NCBI RefSeq assembly: GCF_015191005.1
Contig: NZ_CP040442.1
Location: forward strand, 1,426,001 to 1,490,000
Length of the DNA stretch: 64,000 nt
Origin: Kaistella flava (ex Peng et al. 2021)
GTDB lineage: Bacteria > Bacteroidota > Bacteroidia > Flavobacteriales > Weeksellaceae
Direction of reading: 5' to 3'
Within the stretch, counting starts at the first letter, position 1, and every line of letters starts with the position of its first letter. Of the stretch, positions 52,454 through 61,656 are shown piece by piece. The notes beneath the pieces were generated by a model. The model had not been told where the DNA came from and did not search any database. It saw only the letters and a list, made by a program, of their open reading frames with translations. A program made the translations under genes and the position numbers.

Positions 52454-52799
52454 TCTTATTCTTACCGATAATTTTAAAAAGGAAGCCAAAAAATTATTAA
52501 AAAAATACGCCTCGCTAAAATTAGAACTCGCAGAATTGGGCGAGCTTTTACAAGAAAATCCAACGCTTGGAATTTCCCTTGGAAACGGGGTTTTTAAAAT
52601 TCGTCTTGCGGTAGCTTCTAAAAACAAAGGCAAATCTGGCGGGATGAGAATCTTATATCTCGTAAGAATCATTAACCAAAAAATATATCTTTTCTCCATC
52701 TTCGACAAATCTGAAAAAGAGAGTATTTCTGCAAAAGACATTACCGAAATTCTTAAAATGAAAACCTTTTATAACACAAAACCAACTTCTAAAAGTTAG
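52443..52799 (+). CDS. RelE/ParE-family toxin (copy 1, C-terminus altered)
   Basis: This is an endoribonuclease- or gyrase-type toxin fold. YDLILTDNFKKEAKKLLKKYASLKLEL is followed by FKIRLAVASKNKGKSGGMRILYLV and a closing strand (IYLFSIFDKSEKESI), as in RelE/HigB/ParE toxins. The last residues differ from copy 2: here one A is missing near 52757, extending the frame to 118 aa; copy 2 ends ILKNENLL at 110 aa, which is the more likely form. The function may be to stabilise the element in the cell. Confidence 0.82.
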   Translation: MSYDLILTDNFKKEAKKLLKKYASLKLELAELGELLQENPTLGISLGNGVFKIRLAVASKNKGKSGGMRILYLVRIINQKIYLFSIFDKSEKESISAKDITEILKMKTFYNTKPTSKS

Positions 52800-52883
52800 C
52801 TTTGTTTATTTATGCCTCAAAGTGAGGACACTTTGCGGAGCAGGGCCGCGAAAAGAAAAATACAAAGTATTTTATAAAATAAC

Positions 52884-52908
52884 AAAGCCAACTCAATGAG
52901 TTGGCTTT
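52884..52908. terminator. Bidirectional terminator (copy 1)
   Basis: AAAGCCAACTC (52884-52894) and GAGTTGGCTTT (52898-52908) form a perfect stem with a 3-nt loop. It separates the convergent toxin gene and SUKH gene. A second small palindrome, CAAAGTG/CACTTTG, lies at 52818-52835. Confidence 0.8.
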
Positions 52909-52942
52909 TAAGTTATAAATTTTGCGGAATGAGCAGGGTTTG

Positions 52943-53446
52943 TTATTTTTCTGTGCCATTATAATTATAAGTTTGAAGAGTCCATTTTATCATAACTTCT
53001 TGAACCCAATCTATAAAATTATCATTACAAACTTCTACATCTTCTAAATTCTCATATTCAAAATCCCATTGCCAAAATAAAACAGGACAAGTATTATTTT
53101 CCAATTTTGATAAATCTAAACAATAATGATTTCCTTGTCCATCTGGTGAGAATGGAAAAAAATTCTTGGGCATTATATTTTCCACTTCAAAATGCTCAAA
53201 TTTATAAATCGCATCTAATGAGTTTCCTTTCAAATCAACAGACAAACCATAAACTTCCGTTCCTGCAAGGGTAATTCCATTATGTTTTTTAATAATATAT
53301 ATAAAATCCTTAGGAAGTTTAAATCCTATTTCTTCTTCTAAATTTTCAATACGGGAATCCCGAATATCTTCTCCTAAATATAAAATGTCCGTAGAAAATT
53401 TATATAGTTCTTCAAGGGTTTTGTTGCATTTTTCTATTATTTCCAT
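52943..53446 (-). CDS. SMI1/KNR4 (SUKH) immunity protein (copy 1)
   Basis: This 167-aa cytosolic protein shows the SUKH fold: IENLEEEIGFKLPKDFIYIIKKHNG, then EVYGLSVDLKGN, and FFPFSPDGQGNHYCLDLSK with the typical GD/GN-type turn. WQWDFEYENLEDV completes the family. SUKH proteins are the commonest immunity proteins for nuclease toxins. It starts 4 bp after the HNH-tipped Rhs gene and so protects against that nuclease. Confidence 0.9.
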   Translation of the reverse strand: MEIIEKCNKTLEELYKFSTDILYLGEDIRDSRIENLEEEIGFKLPKDFIYIIKKHNGITLAGTEVYGLSVDLKGNSLDAIYKFEHFEVENIMPKNFFPFSPDGQGNHYCLDLSKLENNTCPVLFWQWDFEYENLEDVEVCNDNFIDWVQEVMIKWTLQTYNYNGTEK

Positions 53447-53450
53447 AAGA

Positions 53451-54257
53451 CTATTTTACATTAGGATATTCTTTCTTCCAATATTTCTGTCTAGCATTAT
53501 TAAATTTTATTCTTTCACCTTTAGTAAGTGGTTTTTGACCTTTTGGATGATTCTTACTATAATTACCTTTTCCTCTGTGGTCATTTGGGTGCATTTCACT
53601 AAAAGGACCATCTGCATTTTGTCCCTCATGATGAATTTCAACTGACTTTCCATCTTTCTTAAATGTTGGTGCATTTCCAGGCTTACTAGGTGGATTTAAT
53701 GAATCTCTAGGAACTTTATTTTCGTCAGGAACAGTTATTCCATTTACATCAGTATCGTCCGCTTCCGAATTTAAAGCTTGAGGAGAATGCATCATTGGGT
53801 CTATACGGGTATCCCAATTAAGAGTAGGTTTAGTTGCTTGATCTAAAGTCCACCAAACAGCAGTTCCTAGTAATATGAATAAGCCCACACCTGATTCTGA
53901 AGTTCCTATACCTGCAGAAATAGCTGCCGCATAACTACTGCTATTATCACTATTATTTTTAGATTTCCCAACTAAAGAAACCTGAGTTATTACAGAACTT
54001 CCATCTTTTATATCTGTCCACGTTTTGCCATTCCACATGAATGACCCATCACTATCTGTCCAAATTTCATCTTTTTTGATACCATCACGAATTGGGAAAG
54101 CTACCATATCAACACCCTCCATGCCCGTAGGATCGCTAAAAGAAATTGGATTATTCCAAACGTAACTGTAAGCTTCGTGAGTGTATGCACTTCTCGGGTC
54201 TATTGTTCCCCATCTCCCGATATCCGGCATATACATCCTAGCGCCGTAGTCGTACAT
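53451..54257 (-). CDS. Rhs tip with HNH/Endo VII-type nuclease domain (copy 1)
   Basis: This 268-aa tip begins in the Rhs core (MYDYGARMYMPDIGRWGTID); core frame continues upstream to about 54310. The middle has a hydrophobic segment (GVGLFILLGTAVWWTL). The C-terminal 75 residues hold VEIHHEGQNADGPFSEMHPNDHRGKGNYSKNHP, the xHH signature of the HNH/Endonuclease VII toxin superfamily (LHH/GHH class). It should cut DNA in the cytoplasm of the target. The downstream SUKH gene is the immunity partner. Confidence 0.87.
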   Translation of the reverse strand: MYDYGARMYMPDIGRWGTIDPRSAYTHEAYSYVWNNPISFSDPTGMEGVDMVAFPIRDGIKKDEIWTDSDGSFMWNGKTWTDIKDGSSVITQVSLVGKSKNNSDNSSSYAAAISAGIGTSESGVGLFILLGTAVWWTLDQATKPTLNWDTRIDPMMHSPQALNSEADDTDVNGITVPDENKVPRDSLNPPSKPGNAPTFKKDGKSVEIHHEGQNADGPFSEMHPNDHRGKGNYSKNHPKGQKPLTKGERIKFNNARQKYWKKEYPNVK

Positions 54258-54318
54258 CCCGGTTTCTTGTAATTCTTTACCGTTGTATTTATAGTTAAAC
54301 GAAAGGGGTCGTGTTAGT

Positions 54319-54573
54319 TTATTTCTTAAAAAATTTAATTAGTTTTATTATTAATAAAATTATCAATGTTGGAACTAAAAAGAAGAGCAGCGTGTAAGAA
54401 ACCCATCCTGCTGTAATTGTGTGATTCATCTCAAAGAAATATACTACTACTGAATAAATAAAAAGTAATCCAACTAATAATAGTAAAAAATTAATATACT
54501 TTTGGGGCCTAATAATCAACCATAATACTACAGCAAATATTAACGGAATCAATATTGTAAAAATATAGAACAT
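54319..54573 (-). CDS. Small membrane protein, candidate immunity (copy 2)
   Basis: This is identical in sequence to the 84-aa protein at 45604, with the ATG again overlapping the stop of the preceding Rhs tip. The stop is followed directly by the RPLSFNYKYNGKELQETG core that leads into the HNH tip of copy 1. Confidence 0.65.
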   Translation of the reverse strand: MFYIFTILIPLIFAVVLWLIIRPQKYINFLLLLVGLLFIYSVVVYFFEMNHTITAGWVSYTLLFFLVPTLIILLIIKLIKFFKK

Positions 54574-55286
54574 TATTTTTTTTCTTCTTTTTTAGGTTCA
54601 GTAACGGTAGTTTTATTTAAAACCTCTTGTCCTCCTAAGAATTTACTTATATTTCCTAGTACTTCCTGCCACGACTGTTTTTGTTGTTCTCGTGCATAAT
54701 TTTCCCCTTTACTAGTTGATTTGAGTACGCCCATATCTACATCTGATTTACTTGTAATAGTAAATCCTATTTTACCATCATCATATTGCGTAATATTAAA
54801 TTGAATTATTCCTTTTTCAATATGACCCTCCATTGTCTGAAACGTTGCTTGTAAATTATTTTTACTTTCGTTAATATCCATTATTTTAACAAAAGAATTA
54901 TTTAAAGGTCCGTTTATATCTATTTTAATGAAATTTCCTGTCTTGAAGTCAGATGATGTACCATTTCCATCAACAGGGTGATTAAATGTTGCTTTAGAGT
55001 TTGATAGAAAATCCTCAGGATTTTGTGAAAAATCAGATTTAAGTTTACTAAAAGATTGTTGAGAATTTTGAACTACAACTTGATACTTTTGAAATTGAGC
55101 GTCTGAACTAGGCGTCTTTAAGTCAAGTTTTCTTGGCTGTAAAAAAGAACTCATAATATATTCTGCCTCGAGACCTTCTATTTCCCTATGAGCAACCACT
55201 TTATTTTCAGAAAAAGCATAAGTGCTATTAAAAGGATATTTTTCTGCAAGCGGATCTATGTTGAAGAACCTTCCCACATCAGGCAT
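54573..55286 (-). CDS. Rhs tip, second core type (copy 2, intact frame)
   Basis: This 237-aa frame reads through the core region MPDVGRFFNIDPLAEKYPFN that is broken in copy 1. Upstream, about 25 more core residues (YNYKFQEQELQETGFYAFKW) are in frame without a Met. The core end differs from the other tips, so two Rhs lineages have contributed to this array. The toxin domain (about 38-237) is unassigned. Confidence 0.75.
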   Translation of the reverse strand: MPDVGRFFNIDPLAEKYPFNSTYAFSENKVVAHREIEGLEAEYIMSSFLQPRKLDLKTPSSDAQFQKYQVVVQNSQQSFSKLKSDFSQNPEDFLSNSKATFNHPVDGNGTSSDFKTGNFIKIDINGPLNNSFVKIMDINESKNNLQATFQTMEGHIEKGIIQFNITQYDDGKIGFTITSKSDVDMGVLKSTSKGENYAREQQKQSWQEVLGNISKFLGGQEVLNKTTVTEPKKEEKK

Positions 55287-55621
55287 ATATTGTCTCCACT
55301 TAAATGCATAGAATCCAGTCTCTTGAAGTTCTTGTTCCTGAAACTTATAATTGTATATCCCCGCTCTACTTTTTCAGATTTGCCTACTCAAGGTTTTTTC
55401 GTGCGAGGCTTTACACTATGAACTTCTCCTCTTGCTCGCTTTTGTAAAGATAAATATTTTTTCTTTTTCAATTGAAAATAAATATTCGGGATTTTAGAAC
55501 GATTTTTTGCGTCACAACTTTTTCCAAGGCTATAAAATAACTTCGCGTCATAATAACCCGTGCTGATTTACAGTGTTTTAGGATCTAGTTAAGCAAACCC
55601 GATTTCGCTTCGGTACAAGGT

Positions 55622-55629
55622 TATATTTG
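55622..55629 (+). promoter_or_regulatory. Promoter -7 element for the 26-aa peptide (copy 2)
   Basis: TATATTTG lies 33 bp before the ATG at 55663, identical to copy 1. Confidence 0.4.
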
Positions 55630-55662
55630 TCAGATAAGTTTAAAAAATAAATATTTAATATT

Positions 55663-55743
55663 ATGGATTTAGTAATTTGTTTTGTAGTTGTGATGATCGT
55701 TTTGCTTATTGTCAGCAATAACATTGGAAAAGAAAAAAAGTGA
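55663..55743 (+). CDS. 26-aa hydrophobic peptide (copy 2)
   Basis: It is identical to the peptide at 46949. The frame was kept although several homopolymers about 200 bp downstream differ between copies. Confidence 0.4.
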   Translation: MDLVICFVVVMIVLLIVSNNIGKEKK

Positions 55744-56104
55744 TTCTATTAAAAATCGTTGTTGTCGCTGTTGTAAATGTGGGATTGTGGCAAAAATAGG
55801 TGTAGGATCCGGCGGTGGCTTTTTCCACAAATCCACATTTCTTTTCTTTCTGCAACTGCTTTTCTTTTGATTACTGCATTAAAGCGTTGGCGCATTTTGT
55901 CCTTATTCCGGGTGGTTGTAGCGTGGGCAAAAAGTCTTTTTACGTTGGATAAGTAAGGGAAAGAAGTGGCAAAAGCGGTGGCGCAAAGGGCTTTGCCCGT
56001 TGCAGGAAAGCATTTAGCATAATCTCAAATTATAGGCAAAGATGGTGCTGGTTTGCCTGTAACGAAGCTTCAGCGGAGTGGAAGGCAACGGTGTAGCGTT
56101 GGCA

Positions 56105-56132
56105 CTTGCGTATAATTTCTATTATGTTATTT
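56105..56132. other. dif-like (Xer) site candidate, copy 2
   Basis: This is identical to 47398-47425: CTTGCGTATAA, TTTCTA, TTATGTTATTT. Two direct copies 8.7 kb apart could themselves recombine and excise one unit. Confidence 0.45.
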
Positions 56133-56265
56133 GCTGTGGCTCTTCAAGCGTTGGACAAGGTTTTGGAAAGTGGCTGGAAAAATGTCTTTTTTTATTTGGC
56201 GGGCGGGATATTTAATTCAAAATGCAAGCGTTGGACTTTCTTGGCTCTTGGTTCTTTCTTGACTC

Positions 56266-57177
56266 CTATTTGATTGGATGGAACTGGTTGATCGCTGATT
56301 GCAGGGCTTCAATTCCTGTTTCCCGATACTTTTCAGTCGTGTCGGCGTGTTTGTGTCCGGCAAAATATTGGACTTTCCTTAAGTTCTCGCCCTGGTCTAA
56401 TTTCAGTTTTATAACACTTTGGCGGATTTTTACGCTCGTGATTTTCTTTGTAAACGACTTCTGATAAGTTGATATAAGATAATTAATGTCATCATTTGTA
56501 ATTTTTGAACCGAGTTTATTCAATAGAAAAATAGAAGTTTTTAGTATTTGGTTTTTAGATAAAAGTTCTCTTTCTTCCTTTAGATATTGATAAAATAATA
56601 AGATTTGTTCGGCTTTTAAATTCAGGATTCTTTCGTTGGTAATTCCTGTTTTTTGGATTTTTATTTTAGCATTTTTTAGGTCTAAATCTTCTATCTTTAA
56701 TCGTTCAATATCACCCACCAAAAGTGCTTGGTTGACGATTAAACTCATAATTATAAAGTTTCTTTTTTTAAGCATTGGATAACGCTCTTTTCGGGGTTCT
56801 AACAGTTGTTGCAATTCTTTTTCCGTGAGCAGTTCCTGCAACTGTACCGGGTTTTCCTTTCCGTCCCTGATCTTAATGTTCTTTGCAGGATTGTAGGTGA
56901 TCTGTCCTGTTTCCACTAAATAATCATAGTATTTTTTAAGAGCGTAAATCGTTCTGTTGATGCTTTGGGGATTGTAGTTTTTCCGCAGTAATTCTACATA
57001 TTCCATTAAATTCTGATAGTTCAGTTTTTCAGGATTTTTGTAATGTTTCCTAAACTTCTCTATCTCATAAAGATAACTTTTTAAAGTTTTTTCTGTGAGT
57101 TCATTTTGTAGATAGGTTTGTAGATTCTCCATAAATTCTGGTATAAATTTGGGTTGTTCCAAGGCATTCATGGCCAA
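56266..57177 (-). CDS. Second tyrosine recombinase, catalytically incomplete (copy 2)
   Basis: The protein is identical to that at 47561 (303 aa). Here the overlap with the intact first recombinase (57101-57931) can be read directly: its start lies 77 bp inside that gene, in another frame, which suggests translational coupling and joint action. Confidence 0.85.
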   Translation of the reverse strand: MAMNALEQPKFIPEFMENLQTYLQNELTEKTLKSYLYEIEKFRKHYKNPEKLNYQNLMEYVELLRKNYNPQSINRTIYALKKYYDYLVETGQITYNPAKNIKIRDGKENPVQLQELLTEKELQQLLEPRKERYPMLKKRNFIIMSLIVNQALLVGDIERLKIEDLDLKNAKIKIQKTGITNERILNLKAEQILLFYQYLKEERELLSKNQILKTSIFLLNKLGSKITNDDINYLISTYQKSFTKKITSVKIRQSVIKLKLDQGENLRKVQYFAGHKHADTTEKYRETGIEALQSAINQFHPIK

Positions 57178-57931
57178 GAAAATCTCTTACTTTTTCAAGT
57201 TCCATTCCCTGGTTCAGAAGTTGGGTCGCAATGGTATGGCGAAGACAATGAAGCGTAAAACCTTGATTATTTAATCCTGTTTTTTTAAGTAAATATTTGA
57301 ACTCTATATAAATTCTTTCCGATGTGATATTTATTAGTTTTTCAGTTTTATTTCCTTTCTTTTTTTCAATTGAAGTAAAAAATTTTAGGTCTTCTTTAAC
57401 TTGCTTTGTAAATGGGATTACCCTTCGTTTTTTACCTTTTCCTTTTTTGATATACATTAAACAATTTTCCAAATCAATATCTTTTATATTCAGTTCTGAT
57501 GCTTCATTCCGGCGCAGTCCACAACCATAACATAAGTGTAGGATAATGAGTTGTAAGGGACTGCTTTTTTCATATAGTTTTTTGATTTCCTCCGGACTAA
57601 ATATTTTCCTTTCCTCATATTTTGGGGATTTTATTTTCAGTTGATAGGGACTCGTTTTTATTGCCCCAGTTCTTTGCAGATAATCAAAATACATTCTAAT
57701 AGACCGCATTTTTCCTGCAATGGCACTTTGACTTAAATCCATCTTTGTAACCCGGCTTTTGGTAGTTTTTAAGACCTCAAAATAGTTTAAAACATCTTCT
57801 GAAGTAATACTGATTTTTTCCTTTTTAGAATAATTCAAAAACCTTTTAATCTCTTTTGGATAGGTATTTACAACGGTTTCACAATAACCTAAATTCTGTA
57901 ATTCTTTTCTAAATATATAAAGATCTTCCAT
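57101..57931 (-). CDS. Tyrosine recombinase/integrase, complete active site (copy 2)
   Basis: This 276-aa XerD-like recombinase has a SAM-like core-binding domain (about 1-90). The catalytic residues are present: Arg in GLRRNEASEL (R140), HxxR in LHCLRHTIATQ (H228, R231), His in LGHECLGTTQIY (H254) and the nucleophile Tyr263. A lysine-rich beta hairpin (KKGKGKKRR) precedes. It is the probable integrase of the element. It lies 87 bp downstream of the primase gene, on the same strand. Confidence 0.92.
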   Translation of the reverse strand: MEDLYIFRKELQNLGYCETVVNTYPKEIKRFLNYSKKEKISITSEDVLNYFEVLKTTKSRVTKMDLSQSAIAGKMRSIRMYFDYLQRTGAIKTSPYQLKIKSPKYEERKIFSPEEIKKLYEKSSPLQLIILHLCYGCGLRRNEASELNIKDIDLENCLMYIKKGKGKKRRVIPFTKQVKEDLKFFTSIEKKKGNKTEKLINITSERIYIEFKYLLKKTGLNNQGFTLHCLRHTIATQLLNQGMELEKVRDFLGHECLGTTQIYTRIYGESTNLSTK

Positions 57932-58018
57932 ATTCTATGATGCTTTTGCTTACTCAATATATTCAGTTTTTCCGAACGCCAGATATTTAAAGTAGTTAAT
58001 TAATTGATAATTAATAAT

Positions 58019-60411
58019 TTAAACCATCGTAGGTTGTGCTTTAGCGTTCGCTTGGCTTCCGTTTAGTGTTCGCTTGCGCTCGGTAGCGTTCAGTTTTAAT
58101 TCATCAACTTGCTTGGCAAAGGCTTCTTTTAGTTCCTTTCTAACTTTCTGAATATTATCACTATAAGAGATTTTATACCTAAATCCCTTGTTCGCAAAAC
58201 CAATTTGCTTTAAATATTCTAACCTTACTAAATCATTGAGATAAAACTGCAATTGGGTTTTCTTAAATCCTGTGACTTCCATGGCATCAAAACGGGTAAA
58301 ACTTTCTTCTTTAAAGGCTTTCTTTAACTGCTCAAAAAACTGTCTTAAACTGCCGTCTAATTCATCAATCTTTAAAATAATACTCTCGAATAATATTTCT
58401 ACTGCATTCTCAATATCTTCAATTTCTGTTATTAAAAAACCCTCTTTTGTTTCTCTCTGATATTGATGGATAATAGTAATTTGCTTAATAATGGCTTGGA
58501 ACATTTCATTTAAACGCCTTTTATTTTTTACATTATTGGGCAACTGTATTTGGGTTGCATAGGGATTAATCACATCGTAATGCTTTAAGTTTCTGATGAT
58601 TTTCTGTATAAAACCTATTGCTTTTTCTTGAGTGCTTTTATCAATCTCTCCTGCATTTCTGCGGTTCTGATAGGATATTATTTTCTCTGTTTGTTCCTCG
58701 CTTTCGTTGATTGCCACAATAAAACTTCTATTCATATTATCCTCGTACAATTCGCCTTTTGTAGTTGCAGAAAGTGAAGAGAACTGTCCTTTTACGATTT
58801 TATGGGAAGATTTGTTGTTTCCTTTTTTATCTTTTATGGTTACCGAACTTCTCAACACTTGGTTGGAAATAAATTCTCTCAATGCATACAATGCATCTTC
58901 TTTTAATCCGTCTAAATCTTCAATGATTATTATCTTTTGGAATAAATCAAACTCTCCCCAATTATACAAACTGCTTTCTGTAATTCTTGTAAATCGAAGC
59001 ACGTCTTCTTGTGGCATTAAATCCGCTATTCTACTGATAATATGGGTTTTTCCGCTTCCGCTTGAACCTTGTACTATTCCGTGTAACGGACTTTTATTGA
59101 GGTAACTTATTGTTATTAAAAATAATAACAATCTGCTGTTTTCTTCGCCAATAATTCCCGATTTTTCTATGAGTTTATTTAATGATTTTAGTAATTCTTT
59201 TTGCTGTAAAAAGTCGGTTGGGTTGCTCACAGATTTCACAGGCTTTTCTTCCGTAATCTCGACTGGATTCAAACCCGTAACCCTCTCTTTAACTTCTTCA
59301 ATTTCATTTGAAAAAATAAATTTTGCCTCATTTTTACTATTTTTTTCAATAAGGTTCGGCGATTGCAAAGCAATTCTTTCCTCTAAAAGCTTGGTAAATA
59401 TTTCTTCATCGTGTAACTGCAACGTTTCATTTACATCATTATTCGGTAATTCTACAGTAGAGATTTTAAATTTTGGATTATAGATTTTAAATTCATTTGC
59501 ATACTTTTCAACCGCTTTTTTTCCTGCATCGTCTTGATCAAAACAGAAAATAATTTCTTCCAGTTCGGATAAATTTTTGATTGAGTGTAAGATTTCTTCA
59601 TTCAATCCATTCGTTCCAAAACAACTTATCAAGCTGTAGTTATCTCGGATTTCTTTTATCTGAAGTAAACTTGCGCAATCGATTATTGCTTCCGTTAAAA
59701 TCAGTTTCTTGGTTTCTTTCCTGGGATAATTTGGATAAAGTCCGGAACGATTTTTTAGATAATAATGTTTTGCTTTATCATCGTTTAGGATTGAGCGGAA
59801 GTACAATCCTGTAACTTCATTCTTCTGATTTCTGAGCGCAAAACAAATGCACCATTTCGCAAAAGGACTGTAACCTTTTTCTCCTGTTCTGCTGTTAATT
59901 AATCCTTTATCTTGCAATAATCCAACTTCTAAAGCTTGTTTTAATAATTCTTCCGTTTTCCTTTCTCCGTGGTGGAATTGGGCAGAGTTGTAACCAACCT
60001 CGATTCTCGTAAAATCTAATCCTCTTTTTTCTAAATATTCCTTTGCAGGTTTTGAGTTATTAATTGCATTTCTAAAATATTGGAACATATTATTTAAAAC
60101 CGTTCCTTGCTGATTGTTGGATTTTCAGAATTTGGATTTATAATTTCCTGTGCTTTCCTTATCGCTTCGTGTTTCGTTAAGTTTTCTTTGTGCATTATAA
60201 AATCGATCACATCCATACTTTTGCCGTGTGTCTTGCAATTAGTGCTAAAACAATAAGCCGTTTGCGTTTTGTAATAGATCTGCATACTTGGTGTTTTATC
60301 CTCGTGGAACGGACAACACATTTTTGCATTCTTATCGGGTTTTAATCCGTAGTACTGCAAAACTGTAGAGATGGATAATTGGGATTTGATTGCGGTAATC
60401 TCCATAAACAA
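58019..60411 (-). pseudogene. CHC2/Toprim primase with C-terminal ATPase, frameshifted (copy 2)
   Basis: The break is at an A-run near 60096-60100 (four A; copy 1 has five). It separates residues 1-105 (zinc finger) from the 689-aa remainder. The position that breaks copy 1 is intact here. Combining the correct positions of both gives one open frame of about 797 codons, so the gene is very probably functional. The ATPase part includes LSATTKGELYEDNMNRSFIV, as in bacteriophage and plasmid helicase-type proteins. Confidence 0.88.
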
Positions 60412-60446
60412 AGGATTAAAATTATTTTTAGTCTTTTTGACTATTG

Positions 60447-60535
60447 CAAAGTTATAAAATAATTAATTATTTGACAATTATAAAAGGTCAAAAAGTTTAT
60501 ATATTGTTTTTAAATATACTAATTGACTATATTTG
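60447..60535. promoter_or_regulatory. Divergent promoters between primase and XRE regulator (copy 2)
   Basis: The segment is identical to 51737-51825, with the regulator -7 element TATATTTG at 60528-60535 and the primase -7 element at 60454-60447 on the minus strand. Confidence 0.5.
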
Positions 60536-60554
60536 TACTACCAAACTTTGAGTT

Positions 60555-60920
60555 ATGCAAATAGGATTGAACATAAAAAAAATTAGAGAACAAAAAGGAT
60601 TGCTCCAAAAGGAAATTGCTTTGGCAGCAGGTTTACATCCTGCCAATTACAATAAAACAGAAAAAGGCGAACGTGAACTTTCTATTGAAGCATTAAATAA
60701 AATTGCTCAACTTTTCGGAATGACCATCGATCAGATTATTAATTATGAGGGAAACATTCCTACTGAAGTCACCATTGAAAATAAAAATATCAATGAAAGA
60801 CTTTTGTTGATAGAACAATTAGAGGACGAAGATAAAAACGCAATCTACCGCATTATTGATGGAATGCTTACCAAATCTAAATTCAAAGACTTCTTTAATA
60901 AAAACGTTGCAGCACTATAA
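60555..60920 (+). CDS. XRE-family transcriptional regulator (copy 2)
   Basis: The 121-aa protein is identical to the one at 51845. Two copies of a repressor and its operators in tandem would double its dosage if the duplication is real. Confidence 0.9.
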   Translation: MQIGLNIKKIREQKGLLQKEIALAAGLHPANYNKTEKGERELSIEALNKIAQLFGMTIDQIINYEGNIPTEVTIENKNINERLLLIEQLEDEDKNAIYRIIDGMLTKSKFKDFFNKNVAAL

Positions 60921-60932
60921 AATTTAAATATT

Positions 60933-61163
60933 ATGCAAACACAAAATATCGTGATTTTTGAGCCCAATACTTCCGAAGAAATTAATGCATTGAAAGCTTT
61001 TGGAAAAGCGCTTAAATTAAAGTTTAAAATCTCCGAAAGTAATATAAATGCTGATAAAAAAGCTATTATTGATAATATTACAAAAGGTTTAATAGAAGTA
61101 AACCAAATAGAAAAAGGCGAGAAAAAAGGAACTTCACTAAAAGATTTCCTCAATGAGTTATGA
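60933..61163 (+). CDS. Antitoxin-like small protein (copy 2)
   Basis: The 76-aa protein is identical to that at 52223 and again overlaps the toxin gene by 11 bp. Confidence 0.78.
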   Translation: MQTQNIVIFEPNTSEEINALKAFGKALKLKFKISESNINADKKAIIDNITKGLIEVNQIEKGEKKGTSLKDFLNEL

Positions 61164-61485
61164 TCTTATTCTTACCGATAATTTTAAAAAGGAAGCCAAA
61201 AAATTATTAAAAAAATACGCCTCGCTAAAATTAGAACTCGCAGAATTGGGCGAGCTTTTACAAGAAAATCCAACGCTTGGAATTTCCCTTGGAAACGGGG
61301 TTTTTAAAATTCGTCTTGCGGTAGCTTCTAAAAACAAAGGCAAATCTGGCGGGATGAGAATCTTATATCTCGTAAGAATCATTAACCAAAAAATATATCT
61401 TTTCTCCATCTTCGACAAATCTGAAAAAGAGAGTATTTCTGCAAAAGACATTACCGAAATTCTTAAAAATGAAAACCTTTTATAA
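61153..61485 (+). CDS. RelE/ParE-family toxin (copy 2, likely correct form)
   Basis: This 110-aa version ends ITEILKNENLL at 61485. The extra A relative to copy 1 gives the shorter C-terminus, which is a normal length for RelE/ParE toxins. The rest is identical to 52443. Confidence 0.86.
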   Translation: MSYDLILTDNFKKEAKKLLKKYASLKLELAELGELLQENPTLGISLGNGVFKIRLAVASKNKGKSGGMRILYLVRIINQKIYLFSIFDKSEKESISAKDITEILKNENLL

Positions 61486-61597
61486 CACAAAAAAACCAAC
61501 TTCTAAAAGTTAGCTTTGTTTATTTATGCCTCAAAGTGAGGACACTTTGCGGAGCAGGGCCGCGAAAAGAAAAATACAAAGTATTTTATAAAATAAC

Positions 61598-61622
61598 AAA
61601 GCCAACTCAATGAGTTGGCTTT
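61598..61622. terminator. Bidirectional terminator (copy 2)
   Basis: The stem AAAGCCAACTC / GAGTTGGCTTT is the same as at 52884 and lies between the toxin and SUKH genes. Confidence 0.8.
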
Positions 61623-61656
61623 TAAGTTATAAATTTTGCGGAATGAGCAGGGTTTG

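Larger units (their letters stand above)
45562..54276. repeat. Tandem duplication, copy 1 (8715 bp)
   Basis: This unit is repeated at 54277-62990. It starts at TTACCGTTGTATTTATA within an Rhs-core segment, the same sequence found at 54277 and 62991. It contains one immunity gene and Rhs tip, the recombinase/primase element with toxin-antitoxin genes, and an HNH tip with its SUKH immunity gene. The differences I found between copies are all homopolymer lengths. Confidence 0.92.
55368..56265. other. Noncoding end of the mobile element (copy 2)
   Basis: This segment corresponds to 46654-47560 but is about 10 bases shorter, all by shorter homopolymers in the stretch 55928-56010 and near 56250. 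It contains the same hairpins, small peptide gene and dif-like site. Confidence 0.55.
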
